A DNA stretch of 64,000 nucleotides from Pseudomonas alliivorans. Its GTDB lineage: Bacteria > Pseudomonadota > Gammaproteobacteria > Pseudomonadales > Pseudomonadaceae. A model generated the notes under the pieces. It ran no database searches, was not told the DNA's origin, and worked only from the letters and a program-made list of their open reading frames with translations. The position numbers and the translations under genes were made by a program. This document shows, piece after piece, positions 1 to 8,842 of this stretch. The stretch lies in NCBI RefSeq assembly GCF_017826695.1, contig NZ_JAFFZW010000002.1, forward strand, positions 310,001 to 374,000, in the 5' to 3' direction. The first letter of the stretch is position 1. The number at the start of each line of letters is the position of its first letter.

Positions 1-119
1 GCAACGACAATTTTTGTTGCTGTACGCATCAAGCGCAGCGTGTTCATGCCGACAATACGACATGAATCACGTCTTGATACACCACGGTCGTATTCAACCT
101 GCACTTTCGAGATAACGTG

Positions 120-1211
120 ATGATCCTCTCCGCCGATGACCGTTCCCAGCTCTTCAAGGAGACTGCTGTCCAGTTCTGGAAACACATCATCCCTATCGTG
201 TACGTCGCGCTTCTGATCCATTTTGTTCTGTTCGGCCTGTTCATCGCTCTGAACGTCACCATTCTCTGGGGCGCCAACCTGCTGAGCACGCTGATCTACA
301 TCAATTGCCTGTACCTGATACGGCGTCGCCGTTACCGGCAGGCAGGTCAGTGGATGAGCCTTGAGATCATCGGTCACGCCATTCTGGCAACCTGGGTGTT
401 GGGCTGGGACAGCAATTTCAGCTTCTACCTGTTCTGCGTCGTGCCGATCATCGCCTTTACCTTTCAACTGGCCACGTTCAGGCGGTTGGTCTACAGCCTG
501 TCGATCCTGATGGCGGCTGTCGGCTGCTTCGCATTTCGCCGCTACATGGGGCTCTCGTCCGGGCTGAGCAGAGAGGTTCTGGACATTTTCGGCATCGCAA
601 ATGTACTGATCGCAACGTCGCTGTCGATCTATGCGACGGCATTGTCGGTTCGCTTTACCTCTTCGATGCAACTGAGCCTGTTCCATATTGCCAATCGGGA
701 CAGCCTCACCAATCTTTACACGCGCCGAAGAATCCTGCATCGCGTGCGGCAGATGGAATCGCAACGCGAAGGGCTTTCTGCTTCGCTGATATTGCTCGAC
801 ATCGATCATTTCAAGCAGATCAACGACCTTCATGGCCACGAGTCCGGCGACCTCATCCTGCAACGCGTTGCTGGCATCATCAGCGCGTGTGTGCGTCACG
901 ACGACATGGCTGCCCGCTGGGGCGGCGAAGAATTTCTGGTGCTTATGCCCGATACCTCACTGGCCGACACGCATAAGGTGGCCGAACGTATCTGGGCGCG
1001 CATCAGAGAGGAAGCAGGGCACATCGATACCCGCAGGCTGGACGTGACGGCGACGCTGGCGACAGCGGTGATCCATCCGGGCGAGGCTTTTCAGGTTGCG
1101 CTCAATCGCGCGGATGCATTGCTGTATCAGGGAAAGGAGCAGGGCCGAAATCGAGTGATGACGGCCGAACAGGTGATGTGTGTTACAGCGCCTTCAGAAA
1201 GACCAGCTTGA
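120..1211 (+). CDS. Membrane-anchored GGDEF diguanylate cyclase
   Basis: The protein probably makes the second messenger cyclic di-GMP from two GTP at the inner membrane. About 190 N-terminal residues form roughly six hydrophobic segments with no recognisable sensor domain, followed by a C-terminal GGDEF domain. The active-site motif is GGEEF (residues 268-272), an accepted active variant. Five residues before it lies RHDD, which fits the RxxD inhibitory site for product feedback. The upstream DxxxFKxxND-type stretch (DIDHFKQINDLHG) is intact. A GTG lies one codon before the ATG chosen here, and no strong ribosome site separates them. The 3' end overlaps the convergent crtE by 29 bp. No EAL domain is present. 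The input signal is unknown. Confidence 0.88.
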   Translation: MILSADDRSQLFKETAVQFWKHIIPIVYVALLIHFVLFGLFIALNVTILWGANLLSTLIYINCLYLIRRRRYRQAGQWMSLEIIGHAILATWVLGWDSNFSFYLFCVVPIIAFTFQLATFRRLVYSLSILMAAVGCFAFRRYMGLSSGLSREVLDIFGIANVLIATSLSIYATALSVRFTSSMQLSLFHIANRDSLTNLYTRRRILHRVRQMESQREGLSASLILLDIDHFKQINDLHGHESGDLILQRVAGIISACVRHDDMAARWGGEEFLVLMPDTSLADTHKVAERIWARIREEAGHIDTRRLDVTATLATAVIHPGEAFQVALNRADALLYQGKEQGRNRVMTAEQVMCVTAPSERPA

Positions 1212-2094
1212 GGTAGGCGCTGATGGTTTGCGCCCCCCCGTAGGCCTTGTCGAGGTGTTTTTCTGCCATCGACAGATGGGCATGAAGCTGCTCGGCCACT
1301 TTCTGCTGACCATAAAGTGACACGAACGTGGACTTGCCCTTGTCCTTGCCTTGATCCTTGGCGTTGTCGAGCGCCTCGTCCTGTAGATCGTCGTACAACT
1401 GGAAGGCGTGACCCAGCTCCGTGGCAAAACCCTGCAACTCAAACCGTACAGACTCGTCAGCGCTGCTGATCAGCCACGCCATGTCCATGATGGCGCCGAA
1501 CAGAACGCCGGTCTTGAGTCGATTGGTCAGGGCAATCTCCTCGGCACAGCGGCTGCGCTGACCTTCACGCAGGTCCTGATACTGTCCGCGAACCAACCCT
1601 TGCATGCCGACTGTATCGGCGAGAATTTCAACGATCCGGGTACGGTTCGAGGGTGGCACCTCATTGATCGCGGCAACCACGCCAAATGCCCGGCTCAGCA
1701 GCGCAATCGCTGCGAGGATTGCCACGTCCTGACCGAATTTCAGGTGGACGGTAGGGCGTCCACGCCTCAGCTGTGCGTTATCCATGCACGGCATGTCATC
1801 CAGCACCAGAGACGCGGCGTGGATCATCTCCACGGCACAGCCCAGATCCAGCGATGCATCGCCAGACTGGCGGTCGGAGTGCTCCAGCCCCTCGGCGGCC
1901 AGCATCAGCAGCATGGGGCGCACGCGTTTACCGGGTGCCAGCGTACCTTCGCGCATCGCCAGCGCGACCAGGTCGCGCTCATTCCCTTCCTGCGGCAACA
2001 ACTCGTCCAGGCGTTTCTCGATGCGCGCACGCATGTCTGCCAGTTGCTCGATCAGGCCATTATGGAGGGAGGCATCCATTTCCATTTTTGTCAT
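1183..2094 (-). CDS. crtE: Geranylgeranyl diphosphate synthase (CrtE)
   Basis: This prenyltransferase condenses isopentenyl diphosphate with allylic diphosphates up to C20 geranylgeranyl diphosphate, the precursor for phytoene. Both aspartate-rich metal sites are visible: DDMPCMD at residues 99-105, followed by the RRGRP signature, and DDLQD at 235-239. The length (303 residues) is normal for bacterial CrtE. The frame can be extended to a TTG at 2130, but the ATG at 2094 is preferred because the added residues look non-conserved. The gene is divergent from idi2 with 157 bp between them. In Pantoea-type clusters crtE usually leads the main operon, so its opposite orientation here is unusual. 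IspA or octaprenyl synthases are alternatives, but the neighbours make CrtE very likely. Confidence 0.93.
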   Translation of the reverse strand: MTKMEMDASLHNGLIEQLADMRARIEKRLDELLPQEGNERDLVALAMREGTLAPGKRVRPMLLMLAAEGLEHSDRQSGDASLDLGCAVEMIHAASLVLDDMPCMDNAQLRRGRPTVHLKFGQDVAILAAIALLSRAFGVVAAINEVPPSNRTRIVEILADTVGMQGLVRGQYQDLREGQRSRCAEEIALTNRLKTGVLFGAIMDMAWLISSADESVRFELQGFATELGHAFQLYDDLQDEALDNAKDQGKDKGKSTFVSLYGQQKVAEQLHAHLSMAEKHLDKAYGGAQTISAYLKLVFLKAL

Positions 2095-2251
2095 TGCTTC
2101 TACTCTGGCTATATAGGCTCGACAGTCCAACTGCCTCGTCTCAGGCTCACTTCCTGACTTTCAAACAAACGGAACGACCTCCGCTCCTGAGTGCCTCAAG
2201 AATCTAGAGACCACACGCTCGGAAAAATGATCCAGCTAAATCGGAGCTGTC

Positions 2252-3301
2252 ATGGATAAAATCGACCTCAGTCGACGCAAGGATGATCACCTCGATATCG
2301 TCCTTCAACAGCGCTGCGCGGGCTCTGATACAGGCCTTGACGCAGTGCGCTTCGAACATTGCGCACTGCCGGAACTGAACCTTGGCGACATTGATTTAAG
2401 CAGCAGTCTGTTGGGTATTCCCCTGCGCGCACCGCTGTTGATCAGCTCGATGACCGGCGGTGCCGAGCGCTCCACAGCGATCAATCGGCATCTGGCCCGG
2501 GCCGCGCAGCGGCTGGGGATCGCCATGGGCGTCGGGTCGCAACGGGTCGGATTGCGCAGCCCCAACGATCAGGGGCTGACCCGCGAACTCAGGCGTCTGG
2601 CCCCGGATATCCCGCTGTTGAGCAACATCGGCGCTGCGCAGTTGCTTGAAGCGGACGGCCTTGACCTGGCGCGCCGGGCAGTGGATGCGTTGCAGGCCAA
2701 TGCCTTGATTATTCACCTGAACCCCTTGCAGGAAGCTGTCCAGGCGGAAGGCGACAAGGACTGGCGCGGGGTACTGGATGCGATTGGGCGTACGGTCGAA
2801 AGCGTCGGCGTGCCGGTCATCGTCAAGGAGGTCGGTGCCGGGTTGTCGGTTCCTGTCGCGCGTTCGCTGGTTGCCAATGGTGTTCAGGTGCTGGATGTGG
2901 CGGGCAAGGGCGGGACGAGTTGGGCTGCGGTCGAGGGCGAGCGCGCCACCCGTTCGGCGGATCGTGACGTGGCGATGGCCTTTGCGGATTGGGGTATACC
3001 GACGGCCGCAAGCCTGATCAACGTCCGACAGGCACTGCCCCACACGACGCTGATCGCTTCCGGTGGCATTCGTAATGGTATCGATGCTGCTCGGGCCATT
3101 CGTCTGGGAGCCGATCTGGTTGGACAGGCTGCCGGTGTGCTTACCGAAGCGTTGGAATCGGATTCCGCCGTGGTTGAACATTTTGAAACAATAATTCGCC
3201 AGCTGCGTATCGTCTGCTTCTGTACGGGGTCGCGGGATCTGGCCGCATTGCGTGGCGCGCGGCTGCTTGACCCACTCCCGTTGAGCGAGCGCATTTCATG
3301 A
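2252..3301 (+). CDS. fni: Type 2 isopentenyl-diphosphate isomerase (FMN-dependent)
   Basis: The enzyme interconverts isopentenyl and dimethylallyl diphosphate using reduced FMN, feeding CrtE. It is a 349-residue TIM-barrel protein with family signatures MTGG (residues 67-70), GSQR (95-98), a central HLNPLQE stretch and glycine-rich phosphate-binding loops near the C-terminus (ASGGIRNG). This is the type 2 family (Fni/Idi-2), unrelated to the Nudix-type Idi. The ATG follows GGAG at good spacing. It is the first gene of the rightward carotenoid operon, and its stop overlaps the crtX start. Many proteobacterial carotenoid clusters carry such an isomerase to raise precursor flux. Confidence 0.93.
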   Translation: MDKIDLSRRKDDHLDIVLQQRCAGSDTGLDAVRFEHCALPELNLGDIDLSSSLLGIPLRAPLLISSMTGGAERSTAINRHLARAAQRLGIAMGVGSQRVGLRSPNDQGLTRELRRLAPDIPLLSNIGAAQLLEADGLDLARRAVDALQANALIIHLNPLQEAVQAEGDKDWRGVLDAIGRTVESVGVPVIVKEVGAGLSVPVARSLVANGVQVLDVAGKGGTSWAAVEGERATRSADRDVAMAFADWGIPTAASLINVRQALPHTTLIASGGIRNGIDAARAIRLGADLVGQAAGVLTEALESDSAVVEHFETIIRQLRIVCFCTGSRDLAALRGARLLDPLPLSERIS

Positions 3302-4578
3302 GTCATTTCGGCGTAGTGGCCCCCGCGTTCTACAGCCATTTTCAGGCGTTTCAGGCTCTGGCGCTGGAATTGATCGAGCGCGGTCACCGGGTCACGTTTT
3401 TCCATCAGGCCGATGCACATCGCTGGCTGACCGATCCACGCATTGGCTTTTATACCCTGGGCGCCATCAGCCACCCGCCCGGCAGTCTCGCCAGAACGTT
3501 GCGCCGGGCCGCCGCACCGCACGGCCCGCTGGGCTTGCGCCGGGTGATTAGAGATCTGAGCGCGACAACGGCCATGTTCTGTACCGAACTGCCTGCCGCA
3601 CTGGCGCACGAAGCCATCGACGCTCTGCTGTGCGACCAGATGGAAGCGGGCAGCGGTCTGGTGGCTGAGGCACTGGGTCTGCCATTCGTTTCCGTGGCCT
3701 GCGCACTGCCGATCAACCGTGAACCGCAGTTGCCGTTGCCGGTGATGCCGTTTGCCTATGGCACGGATGCACGCAGCAGACGCCTCTATGAGGCAAGCAC
3801 TCGGGTCTACGACTGGATGATGCGACCGTTGCGCAAGGTCTTGCACGATGCGTCCCATCGGTTGGGCGTGACACCGCGTAATGGCATGCACGAATACCTG
3901 TCGCCGTTTGCGCAGATCAGCCAGACGCTGGACGGTTTCGATTTCCCGCGTGAAAACCGGCCTGCGCATTTTCATACGGTAGGCCCGCTGAGAACTGCGC
4001 CTCAGACGGTGCAGGGCGAGTGGTCCATCGATCCGAATCGGCCCTTCATTTTCGCCAGCCTGGGTACATTGCAGGGAGGGCGGCTGGGGATGTTCAAACA
4101 GATGGTGATCGCCTGTCAGCGTCTGAACGCGCAGTTGCTGATCGCTCACTGTGGCGGCCTCGATGCCGCTCAGGAACAGGCGCTCAGGCAAATGGGTGAC
4201 GTCCGCGTCACGGCATTCGCGCCTCAACAATGGGTGCTGGAGCAGGCCGATGTCGTGATTACCCACGGCGGCCTTAACACCGTGATGGATGCGATTGCCG
4301 CCTGCACGCCGATGCTCGTCATGCCGATTGCTTTCGATCAGCCTGGGGTAGCGGCCAGGGTCTGTTATCACAGGCTAGGCAAGCAGCTGCCTCGTCGCGC
4401 CCGAGCGGCAAAAATCCAGGCTCAGTTGGAACATCTGCTCGTGCACTCCGACAAACCGCTGCGCCAGTTGGCGACTGAACTGGATTCGGCAGGCGGAACC
4501 TTCAAGGCCGCGAATATCATCGAAGATGTGCTTCGCACGCGCCAGCCGGTATTCGCAGGGGGCGTTCATGCCATATGA
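3298..4578 (+). CDS. crtX: Zeaxanthin glucosyltransferase (CrtX)
   Basis: A GT1-type glycosyltransferase expected to add glucose from UDP-glucose to both hydroxyl groups of zeaxanthin, giving the polar diglucoside. The C-terminal nucleotide-sugar domain contains a THGGLNT stretch (about residues 322-328) followed by a proline- and DQ-containing segment typical of CrtX and macrolide glucosyltransferases. The start overlaps the end of fni by 4 bp, and the 3' end overlaps crtY by 11 bp, so translation is probably coupled. At 426 residues it matches Pantoea CrtX. The substrate is assigned from the flanking crt genes rather than from specific residues. Confidence 0.92.
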   Translation: MSHFGVVAPAFYSHFQAFQALALELIERGHRVTFFHQADAHRWLTDPRIGFYTLGAISHPPGSLARTLRRAAAPHGPLGLRRVIRDLSATTAMFCTELPAALAHEAIDALLCDQMEAGSGLVAEALGLPFVSVACALPINREPQLPLPVMPFAYGTDARSRRLYEASTRVYDWMMRPLRKVLHDASHRLGVTPRNGMHEYLSPFAQISQTLDGFDFPRENRPAHFHTVGPLRTAPQTVQGEWSIDPNRPFIFASLGTLQGGRLGMFKQMVIACQRLNAQLLIAHCGGLDAAQEQALRQMGDVRVTAFAPQQWVLEQADVVITHGGLNTVMDAIAACTPMLVMPIAFDQPGVAARVCYHRLGKQLPRRARAAKIQAQLEHLLVHSDKPLRQLATELDSAGGTFKAANIIEDVLRTRQPVFAGGVHAI

Positions 4579-5734
4579 CCTGATTCTGGCCGGCGGCGGA
4601 TTGGCCAACGGGCTGATTGCCTGGCGTCTCAAGCAACGTCGGCCCGAGCTGAAGATCCTCTGTATCGAGGAGCAGCCGCAACTGGGCGGCAATCACACCT
4701 GGTCCTTTCATGACGGCGACCTGAGTCAGGAGCAACATCAATGGTTGCGCCCATTGGTGGTCAAGACCTGGCCTGCTTACGACGTCTATTTCCCAGAGCG
4801 CTCGCGGCGGATGGAAAGCGGCTACGCAAGTGTGACTTCCGAGCGGTTTGCTCAGGTCATCGAGCCTGCGCTGGGCGATAGCCTGATGACGGGAACGCGC
4901 ATTGTCGACGTCAGCCCGAACTCGGTACTGCTCGACAACGGCGAACGTCTGCAGGCGTGCGCCGTGATCGATGGCCGTGGCGTACAGCCCAGCCCGCATC
5001 TGGTGCTCGGACAACAGGCATTTCTGGGCCAGTTGCTGCAGTTGAAGCACCCCCACGGTCTGGACATGCCGATCATCATGGATGCCCGTGTACCTCAGGA
5101 AAGCGGGTATCGCTTCGTTTACGTATTGCCGTTTTCCAGGGACACGCTGCTGATCGAGGACACCCATTACGTGGACCGGCAATTGTCTTCACCGGATGAA
5201 TTGCGTCGGCACATCGCCGATTATGCGCGTCAGCACGGCTGGACGATTCAGTCCTGCCTTCGCGAGGAGCAGGGCGTACTGCCCATTACGCTGGCCGGGG
5301 ATTTCAACGCGTTCTGGAACGAAAAGCCAGGTCAGCCGCGTTCCGGTCTGCGCGCAGGCCTGTTTCACTGCACCACAGGCTACTCGCTGCCATTGGCCGT
5401 CAGGCTGGCCGAGTGGATCACTCGTCAGAACAACTTTGATGCCGAGTCGCTGGCAGCAGGTATTCGCGCGTTTGCGCAGAGCCAGTGGCAGCGCCAGCGT
5501 TTCTACCGGCTGCTCAACCGCATGCTTTTTCTGGCTGGCCGACCTCAGGATCGCTGGCAAGTGATGCAACGCTTTTACGGGTTGCCCGACAACCTGATTC
5601 GCCGCTTTTACGCCGGTGACACGCTCGCCCGCGACAAGGTCCGGGTGCTGGTCGGCAAGCCCCCTGTGCCGGTCGCCGAAGCCATGCGTGCCGCAGTACG
5701 TTATCTGCCCAGACATTACGAGAGTTCTTTATGA
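4568..5734 (+). CDS. crtY: Lycopene beta-cyclase (CrtY)
   Basis: This cyclase converts the linear ends of lycopene into beta-ionone rings to give beta-carotene. The N-terminal dinucleotide fold AGGGLANG (residues 8-15) and the downstream GGNHTWSFHD stretch are hallmarks of CrtY-type cyclases. The chosen ATG follows a G-rich ribosome site (AGGGGG) and yields 388 residues, the usual size. The open frame extends upstream to 4526, but those residues lie inside crtX and do not look homologous. The start lies inside the end of crtX, and the stop overlaps the crtI start as ATGA. Confidence 0.93.
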   Translation: MPYDLILAGGGLANGLIAWRLKQRRPELKILCIEEQPQLGGNHTWSFHDGDLSQEQHQWLRPLVVKTWPAYDVYFPERSRRMESGYASVTSERFAQVIEPALGDSLMTGTRIVDVSPNSVLLDNGERLQACAVIDGRGVQPSPHLVLGQQAFLGQLLQLKHPHGLDMPIIMDARVPQESGYRFVYVLPFSRDTLLIEDTHYVDRQLSSPDELRRHIADYARQHGWTIQSCLREEQGVLPITLAGDFNAFWNEKPGQPRSGLRAGLFHCTTGYSLPLAVRLAEWITRQNNFDAESLAAGIRAFAQSQWQRQRFYRLLNRMLFLAGRPQDRWQVMQRFYGLPDNLIRRFYAGDTLARDKVRVLVGKPPVPVAEAMRAAVRYLPRHYESSL

Positions 5735-7221
5735 CCCCAGCAAAAAACGCCGTGGTGATCGGCGCCGGTTTCGGCGGCCTGGCACTGGCGATCCGGCTTC
5801 AGGCCGCAGGCGTGCAGACGACCTTGCTTGAAAAGCGTGACAAGCCTGGCGGCAGGGCCTACGTCTATGAAGACGAGGGTTTCACCTTCGATGCAGGTCC
5901 TACGGTGATCACCGACCCATCGGCCATCGAAGAGCTGTTCACGGCGGCCGGCAAGTCGATTAAGGATTACGTCGATCTGTTGCCTGTCTCGCCGTTTTAC
6001 CGTTTGTGCTGGGAGGACGGTACGCAATTCGATTACGCAAACGATCAGGCTTCTCTGGATCGCCAGATCGGCGCGCTCAACCCCAGGGACGTCGCGGGCT
6101 ATCAGCGGTTTCTGGCGTATTCGAAAGCCGTGTTCAACGAGGGGTACCTGAAGCTGGGGGCGGTGCCGTTCCTGTCGTTTCGCGACATGATTCAGGCCGG
6201 TCCGCAACTGGCGCGTCTTCAGGCCTGGCGCAGCGTGTACTCCAAAGTGTCGGAGTTCATCGAAGACGAGAAACTGCGTCAGGCGTTCTCGTTTCATTCG
6301 TTGCTGGTGGGCGGTAACCCGTTTGCCACATCGTCCATTTACACCCTGATTCATGCGCTGGAGCGCCAGTGGGGCGTCTGGTTTCCGAAGGGTGGCACGG
6401 GTGCGCTGGTGCAGGGTCTGGTCAAGTTGTTCGAGGACATCGGCGGGCGCATCGAGCTCAATGCCGAAGTCGCCAGCATCGAAGTCAGCGGCGCACGCGC
6501 CACTGGCGTACGGTTGCGGGATGGGCGTGTGTTAAGCGCCGACTGCGTGGCCTCGAACGCCGACGTGGTGCACACCTATGCCGAGCTTCTGGCCCAGTAC
6601 CCTAGAGGGGTGAAGGAGGGCGCCCGGCTCAAGCGCAAGCGGTTCAGCAACTCGCTGTTCGTGATCCATTTCGGCCTCAAGCGCCCCCAGCCCCAATTGC
6701 AGCACCACACTGTTTGCTTCGGGCCGCGCTACCGCGAACTGATTCAGGAAATCTTCAAGGGCGATGCGCTGGCCGAGGATTTCTCGCTGTACCTGCACGC
6801 CCCCTGCATCACCGACCCGAGCCTTGCGCCGCCGGGCTGCTCCAGCCATTACGTGCTGTCACCGGTTCCGCACCTGGGCAATGCGCCTATCGATTGGGAA
6901 ATCGAAGGGCCGCGCTACCGTGACCGGATCTTTGAATACCTGGAGAAGTACTACATGCCAGGCCTGCGCGAAGACCTTGTGACCAGCCGGATCTTCACGC
7001 CCAACGACTTTCGCGATGAGTTGAATGCGCATCTGGGGTCGGCCTTCTCGCTGGAGCCGATCCTGCAGCAAAGTGCCTGGTTCCGGCCTCATAACCGCGA
7101 TGCGAATCTGGCCAATGTGTATCTGGTTGGCGCCGGGACGCATCCGGGCGCAGGGGTTCCCGGTGTGATCGGTTCGGCCAAGGCGACCGCAGGCTTGATG
7201 CTGGAGGGCGTCCACGCATGA
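5731..7221 (+). CDS. crtI: Phytoene desaturase (CrtI, lycopene-forming type)
   Basis: A FAD-dependent bacterial phytoene desaturase that introduces four double bases' worth of unsaturation into phytoene to form lycopene. The Rossmann motif GAGFGG lies at residues 11-16, followed by the expected GGRAYVYEDEGFTFDAGPT stretch. The C-terminal signature with GAGTHPGAGVPGV (about 467-479) is the classic bacterial-type desaturase end. Length (496 residues) is normal. It starts in an ATGA overlap with crtY and ends in an overlap with crtB. Given CrtY downstream in the pathway, the four-step lycopene product is more likely than neurosporene. Confidence 0.95.
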   Translation: MTPAKNAVVIGAGFGGLALAIRLQAAGVQTTLLEKRDKPGGRAYVYEDEGFTFDAGPTVITDPSAIEELFTAAGKSIKDYVDLLPVSPFYRLCWEDGTQFDYANDQASLDRQIGALNPRDVAGYQRFLAYSKAVFNEGYLKLGAVPFLSFRDMIQAGPQLARLQAWRSVYSKVSEFIEDEKLRQAFSFHSLLVGGNPFATSSIYTLIHALERQWGVWFPKGGTGALVQGLVKLFEDIGGRIELNAEVASIEVSGARATGVRLRDGRVLSADCVASNADVVHTYAELLAQYPRGVKEGARLKRKRFSNSLFVIHFGLKRPQPQLQHHTVCFGPRYRELIQEIFKGDALAEDFSLYLHAPCITDPSLAPPGCSSHYVLSPVPHLGNAPIDWEIEGPRYRDRIFEYLEKYYMPGLREDLVTSRIFTPNDFRDELNAHLGSAFSLEPILQQSAWFRPHNRDANLANVYLVGAGTHPGAGVPGVIGSAKATAGLMLEGVHA

Positions 7222-8171
7222 TGGCACCGGATACACAGGATCAGCAGCTTGTAGACCATGCGTTACAGAGTATTGCCGTGGGTTCCAAGAGCTTTGCGGC
7301 CGCCTCGAAATTGTTTGATCCGTTGACGCGCCGCAGCGCCGTGATGTTGTACGCATGGTGCCGCCATTGTGATGATGTCATTGATGGTCAGGAAGCGGGG
7401 CATGACGCCACCGTCATCTCACCCGCTGAAGTACGTGAACGTCTGGCCGGACTCATTGCCAGGACGCATGACGTCTACGCAGGCATCCCTGCGCAGACAC
7501 CGGCCTTCGCTGCGTTCAAGGACGTGGTCTACCGCCACGGCATTCGTCGGGACTACGCACTGGATCACCTCGCAGGTTTTGCGATGGACGTGAATGAACG
7601 GGACTATCGCAGCATCGAGGACACGCTGGAGTATTGCTACCACGTCGCCGGGGTCGTCGGGTTAATGATGGCGCAGGTCATGAACGTCAGCGATGATGCG
7701 ACCCTGGACCGGGCCTGCGATCTGGGTATGGCGTTTCAGTTGACCAACATTGCCCGGGACATCGTCGAGGACGCTTCGGTTGGGCGTTGTTATCTGCCAG
7801 CCGACTGGCTGGCTGAAATAGGCATCCCTCGTGACCGTCTGGCCGCGCCTGAGTATCGCCAGCGGATCGCCGTGCTTGCCCGGCGGCTGGTGGACATGGC
7901 CGAGCCTTTCTATGAGAGCGCGCAGGCCGGACTGGCCGGGTTGCCGTGGCGCTCTGCCTGGGCAGTGGCCACGGCCAGAGGTGTTTATCGCGAGATTGGA
8001 ATAAAAGTGCGCGAGGCCGGAGCGCAAGCCTGGGACTCACGCCAGTCGACCTCGAAACTGGACAAGCTCAGACGGGTGGCTGCAGGAGCCTGGCAGGCGA
8101 CTATTTCACGCGGGAAGCGCTATCCTCCACGTCCGCCTGACCTTTGGAAACGCCCTCGTCGTGCCTATTGA
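7218..8171 (+). CDS. crtB: Phytoene synthase (CrtB)
   Basis: Head-to-head condensation of two geranylgeranyl diphosphates to 15-cis phytoene. Two aspartate-rich magnesium-binding motifs are visible, DDVID at residues 52-56 and DIVED at 181-185, within the squalene/phytoene synthase fold (317 residues). The first ATG overlaps the crtI stop; a second ATG directly follows and could also serve. It is the last gene of the fni-crtX-crtY-crtI-crtB operon. Its last 71 bp overlap the convergent crtZ on the other strand, so the two 3' ends are mutually antisense. Confidence 0.95.
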   Translation: MMAPDTQDQQLVDHALQSIAVGSKSFAAASKLFDPLTRRSAVMLYAWCRHCDDVIDGQEAGHDATVISPAEVRERLAGLIARTHDVYAGIPAQTPAFAAFKDVVYRHGIRRDYALDHLAGFAMDVNERDYRSIEDTLEYCYHVAGVVGLMMAQVMNVSDDATLDRACDLGMAFQLTNIARDIVEDASVGRCYLPADWLAEIGIPRDRLAAPEYRQRIAVLARRLVDMAEPFYESAQAGLAGLPWRSAWAVATARGVYREIGIKVREAGAQAWDSRQSTSKLDKLRRVAAGAWQATISRGKRYPPRPPDLWKRPRRAY

Positions 8172-8637
8172 GCGGACCGCCATGCAGTTCGCGCAGTTGC
8201 GCCTTCAGTTTTGCCACTGAAGGCGCGTACAGGAAGCCGAATGACACGCAGCGTTCCTTGCCGGACACCGCATGATGCATCAGGTGCGCTTGATAGAGCC
8301 GCTTCGCATAGCCTGCGCGAGGCACAAGGCTGAACGGCCAACGTCGGTGAACCAGCCCATCGTGGGCAACGAAATACAGCAGGCCATAGGCCGTCATCCC
8401 GGCACCGATCCACTCCAGCGGGTGATAACCCCCGGTGCCCAATGCAATCAGCACGATCGCAACGCCCGCGAAAACCACCGCATACAGATCATTCTTCTCG
8501 AACCAGCCGGTCCGGGGTTCATGGTGCGAGCGATGCCAGCCCCATCCCCAGCCATGCATGACGTACTTGTGCGCCAGGAACGCGAAGCCTTCCATGCCGA
8601 TCAGCGTGGCGAGAAACACCAGCGAGTTGAAAATCAT
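8101..8637 (-). CDS. crtZ: Beta-carotene hydroxylase (CrtZ)
   Basis: A di-iron membrane hydroxylase that adds hydroxyl groups to both beta rings of beta-carotene, giving zeaxanthin. The fatty-acid-hydroxylase histidine clusters are clear: His23 and His28, then His35, His38 and His39, and later HDGLVH and HLMHH. Hydrophobic membrane segments separate these clusters. The start at 8637 is chosen because GGAGGA precedes it at good spacing; the open frame runs on upstream but those residues look unrelated. The protein is 178 residues, as usual for bacterial CrtZ. The gene converges on crtB, the same arrangement as in Pantoea clusters. Confidence 0.94.
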   Translation of the reverse strand: MIFNSLVFLATLIGMEGFAFLAHKYVMHGWGWGWHRSHHEPRTGWFEKNDLYAVVFAGVAIVLIALGTGGYHPLEWIGAGMTAYGLLYFVAHDGLVHRRWPFSLVPRAGYAKRLYQAHLMHHAVSGKERCVSFGFLYAPSVAKLKAQLRELHGGPLNRHDEGVSKGQADVEDSASRVK

Positions 8638-8842
8638 CCGTTTTGTCCTCCAGGGTTGCCTGGGTTGAGACTGTGGCAGCGGGGCGGCGTTCGTTCGGGC
8701 TCTCGGGCGGTATCGCCAGGGACTGCAAATCGTACCCTGCACAGGCGCGTGCGCTCTACTCTGCGTGTAGACTTTCGCCACTCGAACGGCAAAGCCGCGC
8801 ATTATGCGCTCCAGCCACTATCTGCATCGATCAAGGGTGTTT

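Noticed and set aside
1..20. Short inverted repeat GCAAC...GTTGC at the left edge, considered as a terminator of an upstream gene
   Set aside because: Only five base pairs with a ten-base loop and no T-run after it.
2171..2200. GGAAC...TCAAG pair upstream of fni, considered as an ECF-sigma promoter for light- or stress-induced carotenoids
   Set aside because: The spacing between the two elements is about two bases too long for the usual GGAAC/TC promoters and the flanks do not match well.
2884..4371. 495-codon minus-strand frame across fni and crtX
   Set aside because: It runs opposite two genes with clear family motifs in a compact operon, and the product looks like an antisense translation rich in Arg, His and Gln.
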